A stretch of DNA of 64,000 nt from Anaspis maculata (GCA_949128115.1 OX421962.1:61917787-61981786); one strand, 5' to 3'. Shown: positions 23,143-33,765, counted from the stretch's first letter. Notes: generated from the letters alone by a model not told the origin. Program-made: numbers and translations.

Positions 23143-23926
23143 TATAGGATGTCCTATCTGAAACAACCCAGCGCGATTTTCTCAGAAAATATCAAGACAG
23201 CAACAACAAAATTGAGCATTGGGGATGCTTGTGTATATGCTCTAGTTTCCAAGAAAATGAAATTTTATTTGGGCGAGTCAGAAGAATTCGGAAATTTTTG
23301 ACCGACAAAATAAAATACTTCAGATGAAAAAAAATCTTCTTTCTCTGGGCTTTCCATTGATGTGTCGCCGATGTCTGTTCCTGGCCCAGTAACCAGGTAC
23401 TCTTTATATTCTGCCTCACAGTCCAGCAAACACAATAATCGGAATTCATGACGTCACCGATCACACACTTGTTGATTTCAACACTAGCCGTTACTAGGTC
23501 CTCTTCATTCACCATACCTGGATTCACCATAGCAATGAATACTGGCTGATGTTAAAATCAACAAGTGTGTGATCGGTGACGTCGTCATGAATTCCGATTA
23601 CATATTGTGTTTACTGGACTGTAAGGCAGAATATCTGGCTTACTGGGCCAGGTACAGACATCGACGACACATTAATGGAAAGCCCAGAGAAAGAGGATTT
23701 TTTTTCATCTGAAATAATTTGTCTTGTCGGTCATGAATTTTCGAATTCTTGAGACTCGCCTGATTAAAATTGTATTTTCTTGGAAACCAGAGCACCAACA
23801 AGCATCGGCGCCGCCTCAAAAGAAAGCTAAAGGGTCAGGCTTCCCCCCAATAGAATTTTTTTTGTTACCTTGATATTTCTTGATAAAATCGCGCTGGCTT
23901 GTTTTAGCTGATGGGACACCCTGTAG
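23143..23926. mobile_element. Foldback palindrome F3 (0.78 kb)
   Basis: Starts 17 bp after F2. The left end TATAGGATGTCCTATCTGAA mirrors the right end ATGGGACACCCTGTAGA; AGCGCGATTTT, CATTGATGTGTCG and GTGATCGGTGACGTC are all paired across a centre near 23535. Left and right arms are about 80% alike by eye. An open frame of 112 codons on the minus strand lies within the arm and has no motif. Confidence 0.85.
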
Positions 23927-24784
23927 ACGTTTCAATTTTGTGGCTTTTGGTAGTTTCAACGATTCCATTGATCTAAAACGCACGACATGCTCTCAACAAA
24001 AAGATGCATATGGTATGCACGTCAAAGCCCATATATTTGTAAATCCAATCAAGCTACGTACCTACCTTACGTAAACTATATCTTCGTATACTCCTTGATA
24101 TTATATATCTTCTCCTCGAACTAAATTTGTGTTTATTATGCATGATGAAGCACAGGATATAACATATAGGTACGCCAGCCGCGTCCTGGTAAACTTTAGC
24201 TTATAGGAATAGCAGAGATATCAAGCTTCGGGCGTATACAACATACACATATTAGAAGGTACACTATGTTGCTCGCGTGAGCTTTGCAAGTTGTTCAGAA
24301 AAAGACCACAAATGTCGTATTTGTCACAGCGGGATGTCGTGATGGCCCTATTAATGACACCGTATTTCACCAGTTAGATCCTTTTAAAGGAAATAACGTA
24401 TGAACGTTGCTGTCATTCAAGAGATTAAACTCAATTAGTTACAAGCTTTTAAACTTTTTTGATGAATTGTATCGTGTAAGTGCCGGCATTAACGCTAAGC
24501 TGAACTGTAGCGTAAATCGTAATTGCGAGTATTACAGAAACGTGGAGATCACAGGATGGGGTCATGATATCAGGCTCAGTCTGATAAGCTGTCAATTCAA
24601 AATGATGTTATTTTTGTTATGGTTTCATCGCTAGATCGAGGCTTCAAAAGAACAAAAAAAAGTCCCCAAAAAAACCTAATGGATTAGCTTGTATAAATTT
24701 GAAATGCGGTTTTTCTATTTGCATTTTGGACATTGGACTGAATGTCTTTATTTGATAGAAATTTCTTTTTGAAGAAAAACGAAA
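23927..24784. other. Intergenic, nothing recognised
   Basis: AT-rich, no repeat copy or motif. Confidence 0.4.
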
Positions 24785-25248
24785 GGGTCCATGACACTTA
24801 AGCGTCACATTGTAAACACTTTTTACAACCACGAAACAAACTCTCTTTCCTTCTACTCACGATGATTAGTCCCGACCAAGGAGGAAATTACGATCGCACT
24901 TATAGTTTCTTTGCAGTTGAATTGTTTACGTCGTATTGCTTCTTCTTTGCGGTGTCCATCTTGGGCCTACGGACAACATTGCGCAAAATTGTTTTGTTGG
25001 TAAGTGATGAGTCACTGTAACCCGTACGTGTTCTAATTTTCCACTGAAGTGATGTAGGCAGCCAACAATACAACAACATCCAGAGATTTGCAGTGTTCTT
25101 CGAACACGTTGTTCCTTCTTTATTTTTTTTGTAAAAATTCCCGGATAATCCGCTAATTTTATTTAAGATTATCATTCCACACGCCATTCTGAGTGATTTA
25201 CCTAATTTTTCTTTGGATTTGCGTGTGTCGCTTAAGTGTCATGGACCC
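24785..25248. mobile_element. 464-bp TIR element with 7-8-bp duplication
   Basis: The ends GGGTCCATGACACTTAAGCG and CGCTTAAGTGTCATGGACCC are perfect inverted repeats, extended to about 35 bp with mismatches. AACGAAA occurs directly outside both ends (24778-24784 and about 25250-25257), consistent with a 7-8-bp target duplication. The interior has a 95-codon minus frame without transposase motifs, so this is a non-autonomous copy. The superfamily is unclear (hAT- or P-like by duplication length only). Confidence 0.7.
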
Positions 25249-26740
25249 CAACGAAAAATTTCTCCAAGAGACCTGTATTTATTTCTATGCAGGTAAATCC
25301 AGCCAAATCTTCAAGTCAACAAAAGTTCGACAATTGGGCAGCTACATAGATATCTAAATCAAACAATGCAGATCTTAATAGCTTAATTTGGCCGTGAGTA
25401 ATTATTACAGTTTTTGTGCTGTACCATTATTGCGATAAATCTTTGTGGCTGAGGCTGTAGTCTGTGGTAGCACCGCAGCACCAACGAGAAATAACCATCT
25501 ATCGGTATGCCTGGAGGATTAGTTATTGTTGTAAGGCTGCTTTTCGGTTTTTATTTTTCTCTCCTCTGTCCAACCGTAGAGGAGAACTTTTATTAATAGA
25601 CGCAGATTATTTACGATTAAGATCAGCGTATAGAGGGCAGTACCTGTTTGATTAATGGCGTGCAATTAAAACCATTCTCTGAGCAATTAGACGCAACGGG
25701 AATACGTGGTGGTAAGTTTCGGCTGCATGGGTATACGACGATATGACAAAGCCGCTTATGGATGGGCGATTTCCTTAATTTCCCTGCGGCGAGGTCGTTG
25801 AAATTTTCACTGTAGTTCACTAACCCCACTATCAAGTCGGATAGAAGGAGCTTATATGTATACGTCGTTATCTCGAATCTGCAAGCTGTGAAGAAGTGCG
25901 GTGGCTGTCGTAATGCAAGAGCTCCAATTTTTATCGGGACAGGTGTTCTTCTTTTCTATGGAACCTGCGCAACTTATTTCCTGCTGAAGTCCCGAACGTG
26001 ATGGTGATGGAATCAACAAAAACTTTTCTAATTAAAGTGAGCTGTGTGAGTGCAGAACTGTCGGTGATTGACACTTCCATACTGTTTTCATATCAAAACA
26101 ACATTCATCAATCTAAAATGTTCGACTTCGCTTTCAAAGGTGACTTTAATTGGGCATCAGAAAAAACTTTTTTATGCCAGGTACTTTGCGTTCACAGAAT
26201 AGCTTATCTAATTTATTGTGGTACTGGAACCAAATCAATGCTATAATGGGGGCTATAATAGAACTCTTTTTGGGTAAGTACGTACTACTTCTTTGTAAGA
26301 GTGGTAACATGATTGTCTCGAACGTCTCGAACGTCACACGTCAACGACGAATTACTTTCTCGGCCACCCACCAATGGAAGGGAAATGTATTGTGATCGTG
26401 CCAAGAATGGTGCTGAATTTTTCTAAGAATAAACGACGGATAAGTATGATATTATCCATTTTGAAGTCTCCCAAAGACCACTTTCAGTGTTATGTTTGCC
26501 TGGAGTGTGATTGTCCGTTGGTCGCACGGGCCTCAAGAAATTAACACAAGAAAACTCACTATTTTCTCGGTAGTTGAGTCCGAGAGTTTTTCGTTCCGAG
26601 TTAGTTTTTTTTTTGCTAATCTGATCTTATCTATCTTCCCCTCCGTGCGTGAGTCGCAATAGCGCATTTTCTTAGTGCAGATCTGTCATTGATGGAAAAA
26701 CATTTTTGGTTTGGTTTAGAAAATTTCCAAATTCCATGAA
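25249..26740. other. Intergenic, nothing recognised
   Basis: No repeat copy or coding motif. GTCTCGAACGTCTCGAACGTC at 26314-26334 is a small local duplication. Confidence 0.4.
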
Positions 26741-26764
26741 AAGCGTTCTACTAAATAAAAGATT

Positions 26765-27100
26765 TCGATCCAAGTTTCATGGAGATTGTTCCACTTATAA
26801 GAGATTTTAATATGGCGTCCAAGATAGCGGCGCAACCATGAAGTCCAGCTGGAAAATAAGAATGTTCATTGTTCATACGAGACAAAAGTAAGTTCCAAGT
26901 TTCATGACAATCGTTCCACAAAAAAGAAATTTCAATATGGCGGCCAAGGCGGCGGTGGAATAATGAAATTCACCTTGAAAATACGAATGATCATACCAGA
27001 CCGAGGTGAGTCAACTTTCATGGAAATCGTTCCACTAGTAAGAAATTTCAATATAGCGATCAAGATGACGGCGGAACCATGAAATTCAATCTGCCCACTG
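26765..27100 (+). repeat. Tandem repeat, 3 copies of ~116-125 bp
   Basis: Three diverged head-to-tail copies whose shared core starts at 26781, 26906 and 27022. Each has a TTTCATGGAxATxGTTCCAC-like start, then a TTTCAATATGGCGxCCAAG-like part, then GGCGGAACCATGAA, then GAAAATAxGAATG. Unit length differs (125 and 116 bp), so copies have diverged by indels. Non-coding. Confidence 0.75.
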
Positions 27101-27224
27101 GCCACCCTTGAGGACCTAAGCTATCCATCGGAAAAACTCCCAGGGCTCTAGCTTTATTCCTCGGGAAGAAGTTCAACTTCTTGGAAGTGCACAGGAAATC
27201 TTTGTTTTTTGATGATAATAATGA

Positions 27225-27398
27225 TAACTATGTATGGATTCGCTAAAGAGTTCGATTGTTAAAGTTTATTTACTCATCTGTGTCGTCCTATATACACTTT
27301 TTTGTTTTTTGTTTTGTTCTGTGACTTGCCTTATCCACTGTTAGCACCTGTGGCCACAAAGGTTTTAATAAATTATTGTTATTGTTATTATTGTTCAG
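27225..27398 (+). repeat. LINE-like 3' tail
   Basis: Ends with CTGTGGCCACAAAGGTTTTA, ATAAATTATTG and a run of TTATTG units, the tail type seen in several insect non-LTR elements. No coding part precedes it, so it would be a 5'-truncated copy. An insertion into a tandem AT tract is an alternative explanation. Confidence 0.4.
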
Positions 27399-28548
27399 TC
27401 GCTTCCCTATGAATTCGGTAACCTCTCGAACGGCTCCTCCACCAATTGAGCGGGTTTGTAGCTTATTCCTGAGTCAGAGTCTCCATCGGCGAGTGTCATT
27501 TGGAAACAGTATATAGGCCAATTGATTTTAAGTCTAAGTCAACTGGTTCTCGAGATATGACTCATCAATTTTTTTGGAAATGTACCTTCGTGTAAAAATG
27601 AGAAACATGGGGTTGTCATGCTAAATATGGGGCTTGCGATGATTACGGATGGTTAATAGTGTTTGTAATCACCTTGAAGTGAAGATAAAAGTGGAATGCA
27701 TAGTCACAACATGCCCCATACCCCCATATGGGGGTGACCTTAAGGGGAGAGTCCAAGTTCACACGCGAAGACTAGGTCCTCGGTCCTCGTATAAAGTCAG
27801 TGAGACCAGTTTTTTACCACTGTTCATTAGGCAACATCATACAAAACATGTCTGCCAAATATGAGTGAAGAATGTGACCGAGGAGAGAATCAGTAGGTAT
27901 TAAAAAAAACAATATCTTACAAAAAATGACCATCTTTTCTAAAAAAAAAACAAATCACGTTCGAAATTGAACAACCTTGTCAAGGTATTGCGTCTATCTA
28001 ACAATAATAGCTTCTGAAAACATCTGAAAATTTTTACAGAATAAAAGTAACAGTAACAGAAGGTCATAAATCAATTCAGCCTGACCACTTTTTCTTTTTC
28101 GGTAGGAAATTTTTCTAAATACCGTCATTTGAAGTGAGGCCAAATTTTGGGATGGACCATTTCAAGTGTTGACCTGTTTATTTAAGTAAGCTATCAGTCC
28201 AGTTTGGGTATGTTTATAGTATTGTTAGGTATGCGTAGGTACTTGATTCACGTGGAATCTAACGAGAGAAATCCAACATTGTCATAGGTTGTCATAACCT
28301 AACATTGACATTTGACAATTGTTGCTAAACAACCTTTATGAAGTAATTTATTTTTAAACATAGGTGCAATTAAGGATGTAATCGATATTTACAAAGGTGA
28401 GTACACTGCTCTAGAGCGTTTCTTATTTGCGCCACCGTAATGATTTTACTGTTCATGCTTGGATTTTTTTCTCGTGATGCTTGAAGTGACCTTGAGATTT
28501 CCCGACTTTTCAGACTGCCAGGTCACCCTATGCACGACACAAATAATC
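27399..28548. other. Intergenic, nothing recognised
   Basis: A small palindromic string CCCCATACCCCCATATGGGGG lies near 27713. No gene. Confidence 0.35.
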
Positions 28549-28563
28549 CGAATACCCAATTAT

Positions 28564-28727
28564 TTATTTAATTGACTTAACAAGGTGACATTCAGCTATT
28601 AGCTGCTCTACCATGCAACCTCGGGGACAGAACAAAATATCCATCGATGTAGCGGGATTCGAACCCGCACAGCGCAGCACGAGTGGGTCAGCTTGCCATC
28701 ACCTATACCACTCGGCCACGACCGCTT
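28564..28727 (-). mobile_element. tRNA-derived SINE S1 with 15-bp duplication
   Basis: On the minus strand the head reads GCGGTCGTGGCCGAGTGG (A box) and GCGGGTTCGAATCCCGC (B box within a paired T stem), with an extra arm like tRNA-Ser/Leu. The tail follows with TTGCATGGTAGAGCAGC, TAATAGCTGAATG, then AATTAAATAAATAA. CGAATACCCAATTAT flanks it on both sides (28549-28563 and 28728-28742), a target duplication typical of LINE-driven insertion. A 5'-truncated relative is at 61355-61440. Transcription by RNA polymerase III is expected from the intact boxes. Confidence 0.9.
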
Positions 28728-28742
28728 CGAATACCCAATTAT

Positions 28743-28993
28743 GGTACAACTTAGAGCAGAACTCGAATGGAATGACATTTCGGGCGGCCGTGAAGTTTGA
28801 CATTTGCGTTAGAAAAATGTAATTGGTTTTCGGAGTCCGGGTAGGTTTCATTATGGTAGATCATCACTGAACGTTAATAAATTGATTAGCTTTCATTACA
28901 AACTCGATGTTATCTAGAGAACGTTTGATTCTAGCGCATATGTCAAATTTCACATCAGGCGCCCGAGATGTCATTTCATTTGAATTGTACTAT
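28743..28993. mobile_element. Palindromic MITE, family P1, copy 3
   Basis: Outer arms GGTACAACTTAG ... ATGGAATGACATTTCGGGC and GCCCGAGATGTCATTTCATT ... GAATTGTAC, with the same inner GGTTTCATTATGGTAGATCA spacer as copy 2. It directly abuts the SINE duplication, so the SINE may have landed at its edge. Confidence 0.75.
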
Positions 28994-29002
28994 AGATATA
29001 TA

Positions 29003-29161
29003 GACAATACAAATAGAGAAGACCATATGTTATCACCACCGTCGTCACGGATATTGGGGCATCAAAAATTAGCCAACCTTTTTTTGAATGATGGACTCGC
29101 CTGGTTCCTACGCAACCGTAAAAATCCGTGACGACATATGGTCTTTTCTATTTGGATTGTC
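29003..29161. mobile_element. TA-flanked palindromic MITE (159 bp)
   Basis: The ends GACAATACAAATAGAGAAGA and its counterpart TCTTTTCTATTTGGATTGTC, plus the inner CCATATGTTATCACCACCGTC with GTGACGACATATGG, form about 50-bp inverted repeats. TA lies on both sides, as for Tc1/mariner-type MITEs. No coding capacity. Confidence 0.75.
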
Positions 29162-29167
29162 TATACC

Positions 29168-30048
29168 GTGTTTTTCGAAAACCGCACCAGCCCATAACTT
29201 TTTTCCTATAGGATACATGGATTTGAAATTTTTACGGGATGTTTGAGAGCACTTTTGTCATCTTTTGCGTTGATCATAAAGCAACACTCTCTTCCGGAAG
29301 TAACCGGAAGTGACATCAACTTTTGATTTTCAAACAAAATAACTTGTATATTTTTTTATATTCGGATAGACATTTTTGGTTCTGACACAGTGGTCGTCTT
29401 AGAAATTCTCTATGCTGAAAAATGACGATTTTATAGCGGATTGAATGTGATTAATTTATTATTACCAAAGGTGGCTGCGACCACAATTAACAACAATCTG
29501 AAGTTAAAAGTTTGGTAACTGTTTATATCAAAAAGCGTTGCCGGGTTGAAATCGACATAAACAATAAATAAAATTCCAAATCAAAGGTTTAATTTTTGGT
29601 CGCAGCCACCTTCGGTAATGATAATTGCAATTTAATCGATTTAATAGTAATCGATTTCAACCAGCAGCGCTTTTTAACATAAAACAATTTACAAATCTCT
29701 CTCTAACTTCAGGTTTTTAATTGTGGTCGCAGCCACCTTCGATAATAGTAATTTACTTATATTTAGTCCACTACAAAATCGTCATTTTTCATGATAAAGA
29801 ATTTTTAGAACTAGAACTGTGTCAACAACAAAAAGTCTCTATCCAAATATAAAAAAATATACAGGGTCTTCCATTTGAAAGTCAAAAGTTGATTTCTGAT
29901 GTCACTTTCGGTTACTTCCGGAAATGAAAGCAGCTTCATGATCAACGCAAAAACAGCAGGAGTACTCCTAAATACCCCATAAAAATGTTAAATCTATATA
30001 TATCCCATAGGTGAAAAGCTATGAGCTGGTGCGGTTTTCGAAAAACAC
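29168..30048. mobile_element. Foldback palindrome F4 (0.88 kb)
   Basis: GTGTTTTTCGAAAACCGCAC is mirrored by GTGCGGTTTTCGAAAAACAC. Inside, CTTCCGGAAGTAACCGGAAG with GTTACTTCCGGAAATG, GATAGACATTTTTGG with its partner, and GAAAAATGACGATTTTATAG with its complement pair around a centre near 29600. Three GGTGGCTGCGACCA/TGGTCGCAGCCACC strings (29472, 29606, 29725) make the middle more complex. An ATACAGGGTCTTCC module is in the right arm (29871) but decayed in the left. Confidence 0.88.
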
Positions 30049-30490
30049 ACAAAAAAGTTCAACTTTACTCAAGTCGGCGATTTGTAGAGAATATTTTATT
30101 CTCATCGCTTTGAAAGAACAGGTATATTTCGCGTTTGGTTTTTATATTCTGCCAAAGCATAACTTCAATTAGTCACGACAATTCGCGTATCACACGAAGT
30201 AGCTTGAAAATTAAACTTTCACACATCCACTGATAAAAGCTCCCAGGACTTATTGTAATTCCGATAGAGTGTGCCGCAAAGAACGGCACGTGACACAGAT
30301 TTATATAAGGTTAGTTATGAATTTATTACAGAAGCGCACATAAAGCTCAATTTGCAGGGCATTATGTGCCACACACGCAGCATACAGGCAGATTATGGAC
30401 ACAATCGGAACTTTTTATAGTTATATTTTTACCAGAATTCACCAAAAAGGCCAACATGGAAAATGGGTTTATGTATGCTGTATGGATTTT
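30049..30490. other. Intergenic, nothing recognised
   Basis: Might be the 3' continuation of the gypsy remnant (minus strand), but no integrase motif is visible. Confidence 0.3.
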
Positions 30491-30857
30491 TCACACTGTT
30501 GATGCCTTTCCGATTTCACGGTTTCTCCAAAAAATTGACCTATGAAGGAACTCGGGGGCCCTCGTATGTGGTATGCTATTGTTACGGATTTCGCGCTGGG
30601 CTCTTTTAAGACGGACACTCTCTGGGTCCTCGCGCTGCTTCTTCTTGAGTTCAGCCGTAGTCCAATTTCTTGGAGTTTCTACAGCGAGTGCTTTGACTTC
30701 AGCGTTTCTTCTCTGCTGGTTCACCCCCTTCCAGTGCCTCCAGTCCTCGTTACGTGGTCTTCGAAAAAGACCATCCGCGTTGCCATGACTCTTTCCAGGA
30801 TGATGTTGAATTTCTCGATCAGCACATTCTAGCAAGAAACGGCCTGCTGAACGGTAC
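30491..30857 (-). pseudogene. Ty3/gypsy pol fragment: RNase H end to integrase linker
   Basis: The minus-strand frame reads ECADREIQHHPGKSHGNADG then LFRRPR, the conserved end of gypsy RNase H (family pattern IQHxPGxxHxxADxLSRxP), followed by ELKKKQREDPESV, like the linker before integrase. About 115 codons are open, ending in a stop at 30491. The reverse transcriptase, most of RNase H and all of the integrase core are missing. The neighbouring gag is in the same orientation on the far side of the SINE, so this belongs to one deleted element. Confidence 0.8.
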
Positions 30858-30870
30858 CACTGCCGACAAT

Positions 30871-31153
30871 AATAAATAATAAATAATAATAAATGTTATG
30901 TCCTTTCCTTATCGGCTTTTTCTTGCCATAGGAGTTTGCCCGTTCATTTATCAGGTTCACAAATTCAGAAAAGTGCATATTTCGGACCAACACCCAGACT
31001 TTTCACCGGGAATCAAACCCGGGACTTCCGCGTCGCAGGCAGCCACTCGACCGCCTGCGCCACGGGGCCGTCTATCATCCTCTCCGGAATCCCCTGGAGG
31101 GGGGAGGGGGGCTAGAGTCGCTACTCACTAGAGCTAGACGATCACAGGCCAAA
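30871..31153 (-). mobile_element. tRNA-derived SINE S2 with 13-bp duplication, inside gypsy remnant
   Basis: Minus strand: A box GTGGCGCAGGCGG (about 31060) and B box GGGTTTGATTCC (about 31012), then a body and a tail of TTATTATTATTTATTATT type (30871-30900). CACTGCCGACAAT lies on both sides (30858-30870 and 31154-31166), a clear target duplication. Between the A box and the 5' end are about 80 extra bases rich in C, longer than a standard tRNA head, so the 5' part may come from another source. It separates gag from pol remnants. Confidence 0.85.
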
Positions 31154-31700
31154 CACTGCCGACAATCACGCTGCAGATTTCCATTCTCTCCACAATTGAA
31201 GCAACGCGGTCTTCCTCCTGTACGATTGCTTCCCGTCGGTTGGTAACTTTTTCGATCAGCAGTTCCCGTTGCAATATAAATCGGTCCACTGAACTGGATC
31301 TTTGTCTGCAGTCTCAACGCAGATGTCCCGGTTTTCCACACCCGAAGCAATGCGGTCTTCCTCCAGCTCTTGGTTCGCCTTGGGGTTTGTTCCGAGAAAG
31401 AGCGTTAAGGGTTTCCCCATACATTTTCTCGATAGATCTCTTGACATTGGTATGTGAGCCTCCGGATTCCTCAACGCTCACCGTCTTGACTTGACGACTG
31501 CATACATCTTTGACTGCCGCAATGCAGACCGCCTGAGTCAGTGCGTCGCTGATGTCTACTGGCTTTTTATTCATTACCATCTAACGTCGGTCTTGATCTC
31601 TAATTTCATAGATGAAAGTATCTCTTGTGATGTCTGTCAAGAGGTGCGCTGGGTACACTAGAAGAGCCACATCAGCTCCAAATGCCTGTAGACTTGTGTT
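31154..31700 (-). pseudogene. gag: Ty3/gypsy gag remnant with two CCHC knuckles
   Basis: Minus strand. LQAFGADVALLVYP with TRDTFIYEIRDQDRR (about 31690-31585) resembles gypsy capsid (usual pattern LxxFxADVxRLxxxAYP ... FIxGLxD). After a stop, ALTQAVCIAAVKD continues the capsid tail. Near the end are two zinc knuckles: CFGCGKPGHL (about 31325) and CFNCGENGNLQRDC (about 31175), the second with N for H. Stops and frame shifts between pieces show it is dead. The capsid N terminus is missing: the LTR runs almost directly into the middle of gag. Confidence 0.8.
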
Positions 31701-31714
31701 ACAGATTTTCAGCT

Positions 31715-32155
31715 GGTTTCTTTTATAATTTGAGAGCCGAACGTTCAAAACACTCTCTTTATTACTGTGTGCTACTAAATACACGTCAACAATTATTTGC
31801 GCTTGGATATCTTTCTTGTATTAACTTCGCCTTTCTATCCGCTCGTTGTCGCTCTAATAATACTGGTATGTTGGTCGGATCATCGGTGCTTATATGCTCC
31901 GCCTGTAACTTCTGGAACTTTCCACTGGTTCTCTGGCAAATTCACATTGCTCGCGGCATGTGGCTTTGCGATGGCTCTTGAACAGTTCAACACCTTTCGT
32001 GTATTACCAGCGTGTTGTAGAAGCGGCACCTGCGCCAATTGGGCAGATGTGTTCTATTTGCATGTTGGGGTTCCATTTTGTTCGAACGGTACAAAACATG
32101 CGCGCATTTTCTCGAATGCTCCAGAATCAGTTGAACGGGACCAGAAATTTTGAAA
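31715..32155 (-). mobile_element. LTR of the gypsy remnant (family L relative)
   Basis: Minus strand. A TATAAG box (about 31898-31889) and an AATAAA signal (31763-31758) sit in the same order as in the solo LTRs at 2477 and 38278, and the ACTAAATACACGTCAACAAT part matches their TACAATAAATACACGCCAAC (all read on plus). The exact 5' limit near 32155 is a guess. Its position directly upstream of gag on the same strand ties family L to Ty3/gypsy. Confidence 0.65.
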
Positions 32156-33042
32156 AAGCTGATTATTTACCCGTCTAATTATAATCCAGTATCATCTTTA
32201 ATGAGCACCGTTTTGGACTTTAGTGCTAATAAGTTAAACTCGTTAATTAAACTAATAAGTCACAAGTTAATTGGGTCTGCATCAGCACCTCACCTTTGCG
32301 AGCTGAAATTACATATTCAAAACGCCAGCCACTTCCTGATGCTTACGATAATCCTGAGAGCACACGATCCGTTTCAAAGATTAGGGCTCTCTCTAGCCCC
32401 CCCCCCCCCCCCCCCCCCCTTCTTTGTAGGCTTCGGCCGCAGCTCTACCGAGCTGTCGCGTTCTGGGGGCATTTGCATGAAAATGAGCTTATCCAGGGAC
32501 AAAAGAAGATAAATTGTGCGAATCTCCCAAGATTCCCTCTGTGTGTAGCAGTTTAGAAAATTCGTCGTCGTACGTCGTGTAATAACTTATCGAATCGTGT
32601 TCTCCGGTGCGATGATTTATCGGTCGCACTCAATCAACAATGGGTCCTTCCAATTCTCTGCCCACTGAGAGTCTGGTAACAGGTAGAGATAGGCAGGCGT
32701 GCGAGTACTATCGCAGACATTTGCATCTGAATACTGTGTTGATTTCAATAATATTATTAACATGAGACCGGTTCGCCCATCATCATTATTATCGCCAGAG
32801 AAATTGGTTTTGCGTTTTGGTGAACCCCATCATCATTAGTAGAGTGAAACTGGCGTTCCAGACATGTGAATTAACATCAAAATTTCGACGTGTTAATTCC
32901 AAGTCGATTCAAGAGCTTCTTTTCGATCCAATCTTGCAGGCATTTATGAAAATTTTTAGCTACGTCTTTCTTATAAGCCGCTCAAACCATCCCGGCTACC
33001 CCTTAGATTTTGTTTTATTACTTCTAAGCTAAGCCGTCAGTC
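32156..33042. other. Intergenic with a 23-base C run
   Basis: Positions 32397-32419 are uninterrupted C. No coding motif seen. Confidence 0.5.
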
Positions 33043-33429
33043 TTGGTGTTAAAAGAAGAAGGGTTTATCAGTTCACCACCTGCTGAGAGGCAAAGACAAG
33101 GACTAGCTGTGTGGTATTTTCTTGAACACTGGTCACAGCATGCAGAAGGTATATGCTGCAACGTGGGAAGCTTGAGAAAAATGGGTCAAACATTGGATAC
33201 AATTCATAATAACTGCAATGATAAGCAGTTTGCGATCACCGTATTCACGTCTGAGGGACCGTTCTTGGTTACAGGTCGATTTCACGTGACATTCAGCTTT
33301 ACGCCAAACGTACGTGAATATCGCAAATTGAACTGTCTATTAGTACAAAAGTACGGGGGCTATATAGGACGTGGTACACCGCTACAGTCGAGTGATACTT
33401 TGACTGCATGCATGGATTTGGCTGAGTGA
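33043..33429 (+). CDS. Unrecognised 128-codon open frame
   Basis: An ATG-started frame of 128 codons, among the longest non-transposon frames here. The product has no signal peptide, membrane segment or domain I recognise. It contains GPFLVTGRFHVTFSF and ends ACMDLAE. No Kozak context, promoter or splice evidence is decisive, and several frames of about 100-118 codons arise by chance in this window. It may be part of the dispersed repeat that follows it. Function unknown. Confidence 0.15.
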   Translation: MVLKEEGFISSPPAERQRQGLAVWYFLEHWSQHAEGICCNVGSLRKMGQTLDTIHNNCNDKQFAITVFTSEGPFLVTGRFHVTFSFTPNVREYRKLNCLLVQKYGGYIGRGTPLQSSDTLTACMDLAE

Positions 33430-33574
33430 TCGTCGTGGGCGGACCTTTGGACGGGTTTCATCCAATTTTGAACTAAGCAAGTTCTCCCGAGTATAACACC
33501 TGCAACCGGCAGTACGGCAGGGCGATGGATAGGTCAGGAACGCACTAGCGCAAACAGGCAGTCAAGGCGAAATC

Positions 33575-33765
33575 CCGATAAACCGTGCGCTTGACGGCCG
33601 GGCTCCGAGGCTTGAAGGAACTGAACATCAAGCATTCAAGCATTACACTGCGGCTCAGTGAGTCCGACTGGTCTGGGAAGGTGGTACAATGGGTCCGAAA
33701 AAGAGGTCTCCGCGCCCTATGGAACTATGTTGCATCAACTTCCCTTCAAAAATCCAGAATAGTAA
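33575..33765 (+). repeat. Dispersed repeat D, copy 1
   Basis: Shares with 37420-37612 the strings AACCGTGCGC(T/C)TGACGG, then CATCAAGC, CACTGCGGCTC, TGGTCT(G/A)GG(A/G)A, and the final AAATCCAGAAT, in the same order and orientation. GC-rich for this window. Family not known; a LINE untranslated part is possible. Confidence 0.65.

Noticed and set aside
23192..23530. 112-codon minus-strand frame
   Set aside because: Part of foldback F3's left arm; no family signature.
28655..28727. Functional tRNA gene with class II arm
   Set aside because: The head continues into a SINE body with an AAAT tail and a 15-bp duplication, and the acceptor stem does not pair properly.
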